Assembly: GCF_000740675.1 (NCBI RefSeq)
Contig: NZ_JPXI01000033.1
Location: 186,001-250,000 of the forward strand
DNA from: Massilia sp. BSC265
GTDB taxonomy: Bacteria > Pseudomonadota > Gammaproteobacteria > Burkholderiales > Burkholderiaceae_D
Length of the DNA: 64,000 bases
Reading direction: 5' to 3'
The notes beneath the pieces were generated by a model. The model had not been told where the DNA came from and made no database searches. It worked only from the letters and a program-made list of their open reading frames with translations. The translations under genes and the position numbers were made by a program. Shown here piece after piece: positions 26,786 to 35,028 of the stretch; the first letter of the stretch is position 1, and the number at the start of each line of letters is the position of its first letter.

Positions 26786-26897
26786 GTAGGGTGGGCGGCT
26801 ATGCCGCCCACGCGGTGATAGTTTGCAGCAAGATCATCGAGCCCGAGAGTGGAACCGATCGCACTCACCGCGTGGGCGGGAGACCCGCCCACCCTAC
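26786..26897. repeat. Palindromic intergenic repeat, copy B (3' of ilvC)
   Basis: Same family as copy A. The left arm is a variant (GTAGGGTGGGCGGCTATGCC) that mixes features of the GGGCGGG type and the GGTCGGC type seen at 27965. The right arm ends CCCGCCCACCCTAC three bases before the ilvC stop codon. Confidence 0.9.
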
Positions 26898-26900
26898 GGA

Positions 26901-27935
<1,035 letters not shown>

Positions 27936-27964
27936 TTAATGTGTATGTATGTTTGCGTCAGTTG

Positions 27965-27995
27965 AACGCGCGGTCGGCATAGCCGACCACCCTAC
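27965..27995. repeat. Partial repeat, GGTCGGC subtype (copy G)
   Basis: A single hairpin arm, CGGTCGGCATAGCCGACC followed by ACCCTAC, three bases before the ilvN stop codon. It has the same outer end (ACCCTAC) and position as the long repeats but a different stem, so it looks like a related subfamily or a one-arm remnant. Confidence 0.75.
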
Positions 27996-27998
27996 GAC

Positions 27999-28490
27999 TT
28001 AAACCTTGAGAATGCGCTCGCCGCGGCCGATGCCCGAGCCGCCGGTACGGACGGTCTCCAGGATCGAGGCGCGGTCGATGGCGTCGATGAAGGCGTCGAG
28101 CTTGCTCTTGGCGCCGGTCAGTTCGATCGTGTAGGTCTTCTCGGTCACGTCGATGATCCGGCCGCGGAAGATGTCGGCGGTGCGCTTCATCTCTTCGCGC
28201 TCCTTGCCGACCGCCCGCACCTTGATGAGCATGAGCTCGCGCTCGATGTGCTGGCCTTCGGTCAGGTCGACCACCTTCACCACTTCGATGAGACGGTTGA
28301 GGTGCTTGGTGATCTGCTCGATGATGTCGTCCGAACCGCTGGTGACGATCGTCATGCGCGACAGGGTCGCGTCTTCGGTCGGCGCCACGGTCAGGGTTTC
28401 GATGTTGTAGCCGCGCGCCGAGAACAGCCCGACCACGCGCGACAGCGCGCCGGCTTCGTTCTCGAGGAGGACGGAAATGATGTGTCGCAT
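27999..28490 (-). CDS. ilvN: Acetolactate synthase small (regulatory) subunit
   Basis: A 163-residue regulatory subunit of acetohydroxyacid synthase, giving valine feedback inhibition and full activity to the large subunit. The N-terminal ACT domain is HIISVLLENEAGALSRVVGL, with FSARGYNIETLTVAPTED. The C-terminal half has the second ACT-like domain (IIDVTEKTYTIELTGAKSKL). Length is standard for the IlvH type. Its ATG overlaps the ilvI stop as TAATG. Confidence 0.96.
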   Translation of the reverse strand: MRHIISVLLENEAGALSRVVGLFSARGYNIETLTVAPTEDATLSRMTIVTSGSDDIIEQITKHLNRLIEVVKVVDLTEGQHIERELMLIKVRAVGKEREEMKRTADIFRGRIIDVTEKTYTIELTGAKSKLDAFIDAIDRASILETVRTGGSGIGRGERILKV

Positions 28491-30217
28491 TACAGGTCCT
28501 CCGAGCCGAGCAGCATTTCATTCAGGCCCTTGCCGGCCTTGACCATCGGCCAGACGTTCTCGCTCTGGTCGGTGATGAAATTCATGAACACGAGGCGGTC
28601 CTTCATCGCGAAGGCCTCAACCAGCGAGCCTTCGACGTCGGACGGCTTCTCGATGCGCATGCCGACGTGGCCGTAGGCCTCGGCCAGCTTCTCGAAGTCC
28701 GGCAGCGAGTCCATGTAGGACTCGGAATAGCGCGAACCGTAGTCGATCTGCTGCCACTGGCGGACCATGCCGAGGAAACGGTTGTTCAACAGGATGATCT
28801 TCGGCGTCAGGTGGTACTGCTTGCAGGTGGCGAGCTCCTGGATGCACATCTGGATCGAGCCTTCGCCGGTGACGCAGGCAACCGTCGCGTCCGGGTTCGC
28901 CATCTGCACGCCCATCGCGTACGGCAGGCCGACACCCATGGTGCCCAGGCCGCCCGAATTGATCCAGCGGCGCGGCTTGTCGAAGCCGTAGTACTGCGCG
29001 GCCCACATCTGGTGCTGGCCGACGTCCGAGGTGATGAAGGCGTCGCCGCCCGTCACGCGGTGCAGCTGTTCGATGACCGACTGCGGCTTGATCAGCTCAT
29101 TCGAACCGGTATAGGCCAGGCAATCCTTGCCGCGCCATTCGGCGATCTGCTTCCACCAGGCCTGCAGTGCATTCGTGTTCGTGGAGGCGGCGCTGGCGTC
29201 GAGCTGCGACAGCAGTTCTACCAGCACGTCCTTGACGTTGCCGACGATCGGGATGTCGACCTTCACGCGCTTCGAGATCGACGAGGGGTCGATGTCGATG
29301 TGGATGATCTTGCGCGGATTGGTGGCGAAGTGCTTCGGGTTGCCGATCACGCGGTCGTCGAAGCGCGCGCCGATCGCGATCAGGACGTCGCAGTGCTGCA
29401 TCGCCATGTTGGCTTCGTAGGTGCCGTGCATGCCGGGCATGCCCACGAAGTGCGGGCTCGACGAGCGCGAGGCGCCCAGGCCCATCAGCGTATTCGTGAC
29501 CGGGAAGCCGAGCTTGTCGACCAGGCGGTTCAGTTCATTCGATGCGTTGGCCAGGATGACGCCGCCGCCGGCGTAGATCATGGGGCGCTCGGCGCCCTGC
29601 AGCAGCTGCACGGCCTTGCGGATCTGGCCGGCATGGCCCTTGTCCACCGGCTTGTACGAGCGCATCTCGATCTCGCGAGGGTAGTCGTACACGCACTTGT
29701 GCATCGAGATGTCCTTCGGAATATCGACCAGCACGGGACCGGGACGGCCGGTGCGGGCGATGAAGAAGGCTTTCTTGATGGTCGAGGCCAGTTCGCGGAC
29801 ATCCTTGACCAGGAAGTTGTGCTTGACCACCGGGCGGGTGATGCCGACGGTGTCGCATTCCTGGAAGGCGTCCTGGCCGATCGCATGGCTCGGCACCTGG
29901 CCGGAGATGACGACCATCGGGATCGAATCCATATAGGCCGTGGACAGGCCGGTGACGGCATTGGTCACGCCCGGACCCGAGGTCACGAGGGCAACGCCGA
30001 CGGTGTTGGAGCTGCGCGAATAGGCGTCTGCGGCGTGCACGGCGGCCTGTTCGTGGCGGACGAGGACGTGCTGGAACTTGTCCTGCTTGAAGATGGCGTC
30101 GTAGATGTAGAGGACTGCCCCGCCGGGATAACCGAAGACGTGCTTGACGCCCTCTTCCGCGAGACAACGCACCACAATCTCAGCACCCGTGATGGGGGCT
30201 GATGTTTCGTTATTCAT
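28490..30217 (-). CDS. ilvI: Acetolactate synthase large (catalytic) subunit
   Basis: A 575-residue ThDP-, FAD- and Mg-dependent enzyme making acetolactate or acetohydroxybutyrate, the first common step of branched-chain synthesis. Clear sites are the catalytic Glu region (FQHVLVRHEQAAVHAADAYS), the FAD region (IGARFDDRVIGNPKHF) and the ThDP motif GEGSIQMCIQELATCKQYHL with NNRFLGMVRQWQ. The ATG at 30217 is preferred: AAAGGA lies 6 bases ahead, while the ATG at 30223 abuts it. First gene of ilvINC; long upstream region without classical leader peptide. Confidence 0.97.
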   Translation of the reverse strand: MNNETSAPITGAEIVVRCLAEEGVKHVFGYPGGAVLYIYDAIFKQDKFQHVLVRHEQAAVHAADAYSRSSNTVGVALVTSGPGVTNAVTGLSTAYMDSIPMVVISGQVPSHAIGQDAFQECDTVGITRPVVKHNFLVKDVRELASTIKKAFFIARTGRPGPVLVDIPKDISMHKCVYDYPREIEMRSYKPVDKGHAGQIRKAVQLLQGAERPMIYAGGGVILANASNELNRLVDKLGFPVTNTLMGLGASRSSSPHFVGMPGMHGTYEANMAMQHCDVLIAIGARFDDRVIGNPKHFATNPRKIIHIDIDPSSISKRVKVDIPIVGNVKDVLVELLSQLDASAASTNTNALQAWWKQIAEWRGKDCLAYTGSNELIKPQSVIEQLHRVTGGDAFITSDVGQHQMWAAQYYGFDKPRRWINSGGLGTMGVGLPYAMGVQMANPDATVACVTGEGSIQMCIQELATCKQYHLTPKIILLNNRFLGMVRQWQQIDYGSRYSESYMDSLPDFEKLAEAYGHVGMRIEKPSDVEGSLVEAFAMKDRLVFMNFITDQSENVWPMVKAGKGLNEMLLGSEDL

Positions 30218-30542
30218 GTTCATTCCTTTCAAGACCCAATGGGAGTTTGATCGGATGCCCGTTCCTAACGAAATGCGAAATGCGCAACAGCCCTCATGCT
30301 TCCCTTCTCTCTGCGGTCGCGGCTGTGGTTCAGGACACCGTAGGGTCCTTACGCACGGGCGCTGGGCGCAACTCGTTCGGCTTGAGTGTCTGTAGCGTTT
30401 ATACGCATCTCTCGCGCTTGTGGCGCGGGTCGGAGCAAACTGCCTACAAATGAAAGCGCGTCAATCCGGAGATGGCTTGTGGGCCTTCACCGGGTGACCG
30501 GAGAGCTTCGGGGGTGCAAAGCGTTCAAACACATTACTGCGT
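30218..30542. other. Leader/promoter region of ilvI
   Basis: About 325 nt upstream of ilvI. It contains a short frame (30297-30265, minus; MRAVAHFAFR) behind a GA-rich stretch, and a 5-bp hairpin (AGGAC/GTCCT). Neither resembles a branched-chain attenuator, because the peptide has one Val and no Leu or Ile. A TATAAA on minus near 30402 may be a -10 element. No gene recognised. Confidence 0.5.
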
Positions 30543-30559
30543 TGCACCATTTTGGTCAA
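30543..30559. promoter_or_regulatory. Possible NtrC-like site, imperfect
   Basis: TGCACCATTTTGGTCAA matches the NtrC consensus TGCACYA-N3-TGGTGCA in the left half and first four bases of the right half, failing at the last three. It lies 37 nt from a better site. Confidence 0.4.
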
Positions 30560-30595
30560 GGCGTAAATGATGATTTTTTTCCCCGGCCAGAATGG

Positions 30596-30612
30596 TGCAC
30601 TCGCATGGTGCA
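30596..30612. promoter_or_regulatory. NtrC-like binding site
   Basis: TGCACTCGCATGGTGCA fits the NtrC consensus TGCAC-Y-N4-TGGTGCA with correct 17-bp spacing. It is located just beyond the 3' end of the permease remnant and about 380 nt upstream of ilvI. No sigma-54 promoter (GG-N10-GC) was found nearby on the minus strand, so the regulated gene is unclear and may be lost. Confidence 0.55.
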
Positions 30613-30623
30613 TTGCAGAGGGA

Positions 30624-31084
30624 TTAGCTCTGCAGGCCCCAGCGGCGGATGGTCAAGCGCTCGAGCGTCTGGAACACCAGGTGTTCGATGGCCAGACCGA
30701 TGAGGATGACGGCGGCCAGGCCCGCGAAGACCCTGTCGGTGAAGAGTTCGTTACGGCTCTGGAAGATGTACCAGCCGAGTACGCCCTGTCCGGAAGTGCT
30801 ACCAAAAACCAACTCGGCAGCAATCAGGGTGCGCCAGGCAAAGGCCCAGCCGATCTTCAGGCCGGACAGGATCGCAGGCAGCGCGGCCGGGATCAGGATC
30901 TGCAGCACCGTGCGCAGGCCGCCCAGGCGGTAGTTGCGGCCGGCCATGCGCAGCGTCTCCGGCACCGAGCGGAATCCGGCGGTGGCGTTCAGGGTCAGCG
31001 GCCACAGCGCCGAATGGACGAGCACCATCAGGAGGCTCCCCTTGCCCAGGCCGAACCACAGCAGCGCCAGGTGGCGCAGTGCAG
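30624..31084 (-). pseudogene. NitT/TauT-family ABC transporter permease, C-terminal fragment
   Basis: About 150 residues of an inner-membrane permease of the nitrate/taurine/alkanesulfonate type. Features are LALLWFGLGKGSLLMVLVHS, the coupling-helix EAA-like loop (SVPETLRMAGRNYRLGGLRT, then ILIPAALPAILSGLKIG) and the last membrane helices ending QTLERLTIRRWGLQS. Intact relatives have about 250-280 residues, so the first hundred or so are missing. The frame continues upstream to 31301 but that part is an out-of-frame dioxygenase remnant, not permease. No start codon, binding-protein or ATPase gene is nearby. Confidence 0.85.
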
Positions 31085-31222
31085 GCGGTCGAAGTCGTCG
31101 TCGCTGAGCGGTCGGGCGAGGTCGAGGCCGAGCACTTCCGCGCCGAGCGGCTGGTTGACGAGGGGGCGGATGTCGAAATCCTGGCGGGTCGAGTCGAGCG
31201 GCGTAGTGAGGTACTGAATCGA
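31080..31222 (-). pseudogene. TauD/TfdA-family dioxygenase, N-terminal fragment
   Basis: In another frame from the permease remnant the sequence reads TTPLDSTRQDFDIRPLVNQP followed by LGAEVLGLDLARPLSDDDFD, the typical N-terminus of Fe(II)/2-oxoglutarate dioxygenases of the TauD type. It stops abruptly after RLHC, where permease coding begins. A stop codon precedes it and no start codon is seen. TauD-type enzymes desulfonate taurine or alkylsulfonates and are often encoded with such permeases. A deletion joining the two genes explains the structure. Confidence 0.75.
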
Positions 31223-31428
31223 TCATGTTGAGTGGGCCTGCGTCCAGAATAGCCACGCACGACAGGCCCAACAACAAATCATTTCGACTAACTTCATGCA
31301 TTTTTTGAAAGTACCGAACGCGTCCTCCAGGCTGCTGCTGCGCGATTCGGATGCGCTCGACATGGTTTTTTGCTAGGATTCGATAGTTTTCCTCACGGCA
31401 TCCGTATCACACGCCCTTCCAAGCACGC

Positions 31429-31998
31429 ATGGCCACAGACAAAGAACTCAACGACTTCCTCGAGAATGTCGAACGGCGTGCGTTCAAGCAGGCGGTCTAT
31501 GCGGTTCGCAAGGACGAATCGGCGCTCGACATCGTGCAGGACGCGATGATCAAGCTGGCCGAGAAGTACGGCGACAAGCCGGCGGCCGAGTTGCCGATGC
31601 TGTTCCAGCGCATCCTGCAGACGACCATCCTCGATTACTTCCGCCGAGAAAAGGTTCGAAACACCTGGGTCAGTCTTTTTTCCGGCTTCAGCCGGCAGGA
31701 AGGGGACGATGAGGAATTTGATATACTTTCTTCGTACGAAGCGGAGGAAGGCACGGCCGCTGCGGAGTCAAGCGCCGATCAGTTTGAGCGCGCACAAACC
31801 TTGCGCCTGATCGAACAAGAAGTAGAAAAGCTCCCACCGCGTCAACGGGAAGCATTCCTTATGCGTTACTGGCAGGATATGGACGTGGCCGAGACGGCCG
31901 AAGCGATGGGTTGTTCCGAGGGAAGCGTCAAGACGCATTGTTCCCGTGCAACCCACGCTCTCGCCGAGGCGCTCAAGGCCAAGGGAATCAAGCTATGA
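31429..31998 (+). CDS. RNA polymerase sigma factor, ECF type
   Basis: A 189-residue sigma-70-family factor. Region 2 is visible as YAVRKDESALDIVQDAMIKL with FQRILQTTILDYFRREKVRN (promoter -10 recognition), then an acidic linker (EEFDILSSYEAEEGTAAAES). Region 4 is VEKLPPRQREAFLMRYWQDM with the helix-turn-helix MDVAETAEAMGCSEGSVKTH. First gene of a tight operon: it overlaps the next gene as ATGA. The next product has one membrane helix and is the natural anti-sigma candidate. Target promoters unknown. Confidence 0.93.
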   Translation: MATDKELNDFLENVERRAFKQAVYAVRKDESALDIVQDAMIKLAEKYGDKPAAELPMLFQRILQTTILDYFRREKVRNTWVSLFSGFSRQEGDDEEFDILSSYEAEEGTAAAESSADQFERAQTLRLIEQEVEKLPPRQREAFLMRYWQDMDVAETAEAMGCSEGSVKTHCSRATHALAEALKAKGIKL

Positions 31999-32396
31999 AC
32001 ACGGACGACATCAACCTCGCGTACAAGATACGCCATGCCCTGAACGAGAACCTCGACGCGCTGCCGGCCTCGACGACCGACCGGCTGGCCGCGGCGCGTG
32101 CGCTCGCCTTGTCTCGCAAGAAACCTGAGGCCCCGCGCCAGAGCCAGCCGGCCAAGCGTCCGCTGTTCGACGTCAAGGCCCTCTTTACTGGCCCGGCGCT
32201 GGCGCGCATGGCCGTCGCGGCGCCGATGCTGGCGCTGGTCATCGGCATGGGCGGTGTCTACCAGTACGAGCAACAGCAGCGCCTCGCCGCGATGGCGGAG
32301 ATCGACGCCGCCGTGCTGGCCGATGAACTGCCGCTGACCGCTTACCTCGACCATGGTTTCAACGCCTACATGGAGTCGCAACAGCGCCAGCAATGA
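31995..32396 (+). CDS. DUF3619 family membrane protein, candidate anti-sigma factor
   Basis: A 133-residue protein of the DUF3619 type found in Burkholderiales. The soluble N-terminal part (about 1-70) contains INLAYKIRHALNENLDALPA and AAARALALSRKK. It is followed by one membrane segment (MAVAAPMLALVIGMGGVY, about 74-92) and a periplasmic tail ending with AVLADELPLTAYLDHGFNAY. The topology and immediate position after a sigma factor, with ATGA overlap, suit an anti-sigma factor, though no zinc-binding HxxxCxxC motif is present. The next gene also overlaps as ATGA. Confidence 0.82.
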   Translation: MNTDDINLAYKIRHALNENLDALPASTTDRLAAARALALSRKKPEAPRQSQPAKRPLFDVKALFTGPALARMAVAAPMLALVIGMGGVYQYEQQQRLAAMAEIDAAVLADELPLTAYLDHGFNAYMESQQRQQ

Positions 32397-33181
32397 CGAA
32401 AACCGCGCCGAAGCCCCGCATCGCCGTTGTTGCAACTGCGGCAGCGGTCTTGATTGCCGGGGCCGCGACCTGGGCGGTCTATAACAAGTCCGAGTCGACG
32501 GCGCCGGCCGGGCGCGGCGCCGGCGCACCGCCGACCATCGCAGCCGGCGCCAAGCCGCCTGCCAAAACCCTCGACAAGCCCCTCTGGCGCGAACTGTCGC
32601 GCGGCCAGCAGACCGCGCTCAAGCCCCTGCAACCCGAATGGGACGGCATGGACGGCATCCGGAAACGCCGCTGGCTCGAACTGTCGGCCCGCTTCGCCTC
32701 GATGAGCCCGGCCGAGCAGCAGCGCGTGCACGAGCGCATGCGCGAGTGGATGCGCCTGACGCCGGCCGAGCGCAACCTGGCGCGCGAGAATTTCAACAAG
32801 ACCCGCAAGCTGGACCCCGGCAAGAAAGCGGCGACCTGGGAAAGCTACAAGCAACTGTCCGAGGAAGAAAAGCGCCGCCTGGCCCGCTCGAGCACCAAAC
32901 CGCAGGGCGTGCCTTCCCTGCCGCATTCGCCGATCATCGACACCCCGGTGAGCTGCCCGCCTGGCGCCACGCGCCGCGGCACCTCCTGCATCATCCCGGC
33001 GCCGAGCACGCCGGCCGCCGCCGCTCCGGCCACGATCACGTCCACGCCGCCAGCCGCCGCTCCATCGGCGCCGCCGGCGCCGGCGCCTGTCGCACCTCTG
33101 CCTGCCGCACCGTCCACCCCGTCCGCTCCGAATGCAACCAGCGCAAGCAATGCAAGCAACGTCAGCACCGCCAACAACTAG
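32393..33181 (+). CDS. DUF3106 domain protein, membrane-anchored, periplasmic
   Basis: A 262-residue protein with an N-terminal membrane anchor (IAVVATAAAVLIAGAATWAV). The DUF3106 core is rich in Trp and Arg: PLWRELSRGQQTALKPLQPE, RKRRWLELSARFASMSPAEQ, MREWMRLTPAERNLARENFN. Its repeated short helices recall the CpxP/Spy-like metal or stress sensors, which is only a resemblance. The last 90 residues are almost entirely Ala, Pro, Ser and Thr, probably a disordered periplasmic tail. It overlaps DUF3619 by 4 nt and the RDD gene by 50 nt. Confidence 0.83.
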   Translation: MTKTAPKPRIAVVATAAAVLIAGAATWAVYNKSESTAPAGRGAGAPPTIAAGAKPPAKTLDKPLWRELSRGQQTALKPLQPEWDGMDGIRKRRWLELSARFASMSPAEQQRVHERMREWMRLTPAERNLARENFNKTRKLDPGKKAATWESYKQLSEEEKRRLARSSTKPQGVPSLPHSPIIDTPVSCPPGATRRGTSCIIPAPSTPAAAAPATITSTPPAAAPSAPPAPAPVAPLPAAPSTPSAPNATSASNASNVSTANN

Positions 33182-33680
33182 GCCCGCGCCGGCCGCCACC
33201 CCGACCGTCGTGCGCCGGGTCACCGTCATGCTGTATGAGGCCTTGCTGCTGATCTCGGTCGAGATGCTGGCGATCGCCGTCTACATGCTGGCGACACTGA
33301 ACAGCCAGCATCCGGTGGCCAAGGAAGGAGTGAAAGCCTGGTTGTTCCTGGTGACGGCGGCTTACTTCATCTGGTGCTGGACCAACACGGGCCACACGCT
33401 GGCCATGAAGACCTGGCGCATCAAGGTGGTCAAGCCGGGCCATCAGCGATTGCCGGTCCGGACGGCGGCGATCCGCTTCCTGCTGGCCTGGGGCTGGTTC
33501 CTGCCGGCCCTGCTGGTCATCCGGGCCTTCGGGCTGCACGGCAAGGGCGAGATCGCCCTGGTCTTCCTGGCCGGGATCGTGGCCTGGGCCATGACCGCGC
33601 TGTTCGACAAGGATCGCCAGTTCCTGCACGACCGCCTGGCCGGCACGCGCCTGGTCGCCCTGCCGAAAGCCGCACGCTAG
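33132..33680 (+). CDS. RDD family membrane protein
   Basis: A 182-residue inner-membrane protein. After a Pro/Ala-rich start come RRVTVMLYEALLLISVEMLA, a second helix (GVKAWLFLVTAAYFIWCWTN) and then HTLAMKTWRIKVV and RLAGTRLV, the segments that define the RDD fold. The family name residues appear as R in the first helix and D-R-L-A-G-T near the end. Function of RDD proteins is mostly unknown; some affect ion exchange. The start overlaps the upstream gene by 50 nt, so an internal start near 33228 (MLYEALL) is possible. Its stop shares the CTAG with the convergent cyclase gene. Confidence 0.85.
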   Translation: MQPAQAMQATSAPPTTRPAPAATPTVVRRVTVMLYEALLLISVEMLAIAVYMLATLNSQHPVAKEGVKAWLFLVTAAYFIWCWTNTGHTLAMKTWRIKVVKPGHQRLPVRTAAIRFLLAWGWFLPALLVIRAFGLHGKGEIALVFLAGIVAWAMTALFDKDRQFLHDRLAGTRLVALPKAAR

Positions 33681-34999
33681 TCGCGCTGCGTTGCAAGCTC
33701 CTTGATCAGGTAGGTAGCGACCTCGCCTCCCCCTTTGATCTGCACGTTTTCTCGTGCTTCGACGGCGAAATGGCCGCGCAGACGCTGGAACGCCGATTCG
33801 GACACCTGCACGCGCCCCGGTACGCCCGACGACTCCATACGGCTGGCCATGTTGACCGTCTCGCCCCACATATCATAGGCAAAGCGGCTCTTGCCGATCA
33901 CGCCGGCGATGAGGCTGCCGGAATGGACGCCGACGCGGACGCCGACCGGGATCCCATGTTTTTCCGATATGTGCTCGGTGATGGCCACCAGCTCGAGCCC
34001 GAACTTTACCAGCGTGATCGTCCGCATCGACTCGCTCACCGGCGCGCCGCACGCAGCCATGTAACCATCACCGATGGTCTTGATTTTCTCGATGCCATGT
34101 CGCTCAGCGGCAGCATCGAACTCGGAAAACAAGTCATTCAACAGCTGGACCAGGCGGTGCGGCGCAACCCGGCTGGTCAGGGTGGTAAAGCCGACGAAAT
34201 CCGAGAACAGGACCGCGATGTCGGAGTGGGAATCGGCAATCGGTGTTTCGCCGCGCTCGATACGGCTTGCAATGGCCGGCGGCACCAGCGTACAGAGCAG
34301 GTTCTTGTAGCGCTCTTTCTCGTTATCGAGCAGGCTGAGTGTCAGGAACTGCCGTCGCCGCAAGGATTCGAACATGCCGCAGGTCAGCGCACCCAGGCAG
34401 AACGCCATGACGATGTTAGAGAGATGGGTCAGCATGAACTCCGTGTAGTCCCCGGCCCCCCACTGCGATACCGCCAGCGCATAGATGGCGATGATGCCGA
34501 CACCGACGCTCATGGCCCACCACAGGCGCAGGCAGGTGATCGTGAACGCAGCCAGCATGATCATCACGAAGTTACCTTCGGCAATCGCCCCCGAAATGCC
34601 ATAGATGGTCGGCTCGAAGACAACGAAGATTGCAGCCGTACATGCCGAGTACAGCAACAAGAATACGCTGATGATTACCTGGATCCATTTGTGGGCGCCG
34701 GGGCGGCGCATGGCGAACCAGCTGAGCGCGCACAAAGGCATGATCAGGCCGACCCGGATGTAGGTGGCGTAAATCCCGTCCTCGGAAATTTCCGTGTCCT
34801 GCCACATGAATGCCAGGGCCATCACGGCGGACAGGATCACTCCCCAGCGGCACATCGGGACTGCGTCGATCAGGTAAGCGCGCAGGAAGCTGCGCTCGAG
34901 CGCGCGGTCGGCGAAGCGCATCGACCATGGCGCGCGGCGTGCGCCGAATCCGCTGTCCGGCAGGCTATTGGTGCCCGAACCAGGTGTCGTAGTTAGCAT
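33677..34999 (-). CDS. Membrane-bound class III adenylate/guanylate cyclase
   Basis: A 440-residue protein with six predicted membrane helices (about residues 45-215) followed by a class III cyclase domain. The metal-binding Asp residues are in DIAVLFSDFVGFTTLTSRVA and KIKTIGDGYMAACGAP; the C-terminal half has VGVHSGSLIAGVIGKSRFAY and WGETVNMASRMES with the transition-state Asn/Arg. Substrate is probably ATP given K in EKIKTIGDG. The start is uncertain: ATG at 34999, or a TTG at 35026 directly after the upstream stop. It follows a beta-barrel gene on the same strand, so the two are likely co-transcribed. Confidence 0.9.
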   Translation of the reverse strand: MLTTTPGSGTNSLPDSGFGARRAPWSMRFADRALERSFLRAYLIDAVPMCRWGVILSAVMALAFMWQDTEISEDGIYATYIRVGLIMPLCALSWFAMRRPGAHKWIQVIISVFLLLYSACTAAIFVVFEPTIYGISGAIAEGNFVMIMLAAFTITCLRLWWAMSVGVGIIAIYALAVSQWGAGDYTEFMLTHLSNIVMAFCLGALTCGMFESLRRRQFLTLSLLDNEKERYKNLLCTLVPPAIASRIERGETPIADSHSDIAVLFSDFVGFTTLTSRVAPHRLVQLLNDLFSEFDAAAERHGIEKIKTIGDGYMAACGAPVSESMRTITLVKFGLELVAITEHISEKHGIPVGVRVGVHSGSLIAGVIGKSRFAYDMWGETVNMASRMESSGVPGRVQVSESAFQRLRGHFAVEARENVQIKGGGEVATYLIKELATQRD

Positions 35000-35028
35000 A
35001 AACTTGAGGCAAGCCCGACCGCACAAGG

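Noticed and set aside
30265..30297. Ten-codon frame (MRAVAHFAFR) upstream of ilvI as an attenuation leader peptide
   Set aside because: No run of Ile, Leu or Val codons and no paired terminator/antiterminator hairpins found; kept only as a remark on the leader region.
31080..31301. Single fused protein from 31301 to 30624 as a real gene
   Set aside because: The first 70 residues are Arg/Pro-rich out-of-frame dioxygenase sequence; only the C-terminal part is permease.
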